DNA of 64,000 nucleotides from Spisula solida (lineage: Eukaryota; Mollusca; Bivalvia; Venerida; Mactridae), in assembly GCA_947247005.1 (NCBI GenBank), contig OX365947.1, positions 6,739,030 through 6,803,029 of the forward strand, written 5' to 3'. The position numbers and the translations under genes were made by a program. The notes beneath the pieces were generated by a model, which saw only the letters and a list, made by a program, of their open reading frames with translations, ran no database searches and was not told the origin of the DNA. Below, one piece after another: positions 63,505 through 64,000 of this stretch (the first letter of the stretch is position 1; each line of letters begins with the position of its first letter).

Positions 63505-64000
63505 GTGAGTAAATGCATGACCTGAGTGTGTAGATATGTCGCCGCCAAAATTAGCTTGGTTCTTCTTAGTGAATGTACGTCATCATATGAAAATACGAAA
63601 GTGAAATCTTTGAACTAGCATGCTAGCATTCATCTGGCAGGTTTATGTAGTCAAATGTTCGGCTATTCCTATAATTGTTTATTTCTGATTTCTTAGTAGG
63701 ATTTTTGTCCAAATTGACTGTACTAAAAGTGTGAAGTCTGAATTTTTTGTCAGACAACAATCTCTCAATTTTTGGTCTACTAGTATGATATGACATTATT
63801 TTGGCTTGTTGCTAAGTAACCTGAAAGTTCATTCAAATATTTTCATATGATGACAGTTAGATATAACTGTGCTGCTTGCTGTGTGTTCGAATGCCAATCC
63901 TTTCAAAATGTCCTTGCTATGTATTTTTTATGTAAATTGAATTGAATGGGAACATGCATGCCTTTCTAATTTCTGTTCTAAAACTTCCCTCAAATATCTA
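63505..64000. other. intron downstream of exon m
   Basis: No exon or repeat is recognisable. The gene continues to the right. Confidence 0.7.

Larger units (their letters stand above)
61269..62519. other. intron k-l
   Basis: Holds a T-rich duplicated segment (about 61345-61465) and the X-box-like array (62175-62385). Nothing recognisable in 61470-62170. Confidence 0.8.

Noticed and set aside
63056..63548. Met/Leu-, Asp- and Ser-rich frames on both strands
   Set aside because: GAT-rich microsatellite; the real coding exon here is 63434-63504 in another frame.

Overview
The window looks like AT-rich invertebrate nuclear DNA, most likely from a bivalve mollusc. The signs are GT-AG introns of 0.7 to 20 kb, dispersed repeats of a type I know from clam and other mollusc genomes (blocks with TATGCCCCCA, CCGTCCGTC and AGGTCAAAGGTCAAGGTCA), tRNA-derived SINEs, many short terminal-inverted-repeat elements and about 25 different minisatellites. 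The taxon is an inference. There is no bacterial-style gene organisation: nearly all open frames in the window are chance or repeat-driven.

One gene, on the + strand, runs through the whole window and past both ends. It is an AGAP/centaurin-gamma gene (Arf-GAP with GTPase domain, ANK repeats and PH domain; AGAP1/AGAP3 in vertebrates, CenG1A in flies). I reconstruct 13 consecutive coding positions plus alternative exons, with mutually consistent splice sites and phases: 632-719, 1968-2053, 3972-4113 and 23874-24008 (GTPase-like GLD domain); 27337-27536, 29017-29133, a set of alternative exons (31715-31804, 37299-37391, 48146-48235 and, less surely, 35316-35525) and 53869-53979 (linker); 54675-54776, 56554-56713, 61197-61268, 62520-62657 and 63434-63504 (split PH domain with a low-complexity insert). 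The first exon(s) lie upstream; the end of the PH domain, the ArfGAP zinc finger and the ankyrin repeats lie downstream.

The most interesting feature is the linker. Every exon between the GTPase and PH modules (27.5-54.7 kb) begins and ends in phase 0, and three of them, 5.5 and 10.8 kb apart, are diverged copies of one exon: each carries TPxxSRK followed by a Ser/Phe-rich end exactly at a GTAAG donor. This looks like an exon-duplication cluster for alternative (possibly mutually exclusive) splicing of a basic, phosphorylatable segment. Two donor sites of the linker also sit at the edge of minisatellites. At 53979 the array copies the exon end together with its donor five more times, giving a ladder of candidate donors.

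The rest is intron: nested MITEs, SINE fragments, VNTRs, foldback palindromes, and clusters of sequences resembling RFX X-boxes (62.2 kb and dispersed copies) and MiT/TFE M-boxes (29.1 kb). Several repeats supply or touch splice signals, for example the acceptor region of the PH exon at 56554.
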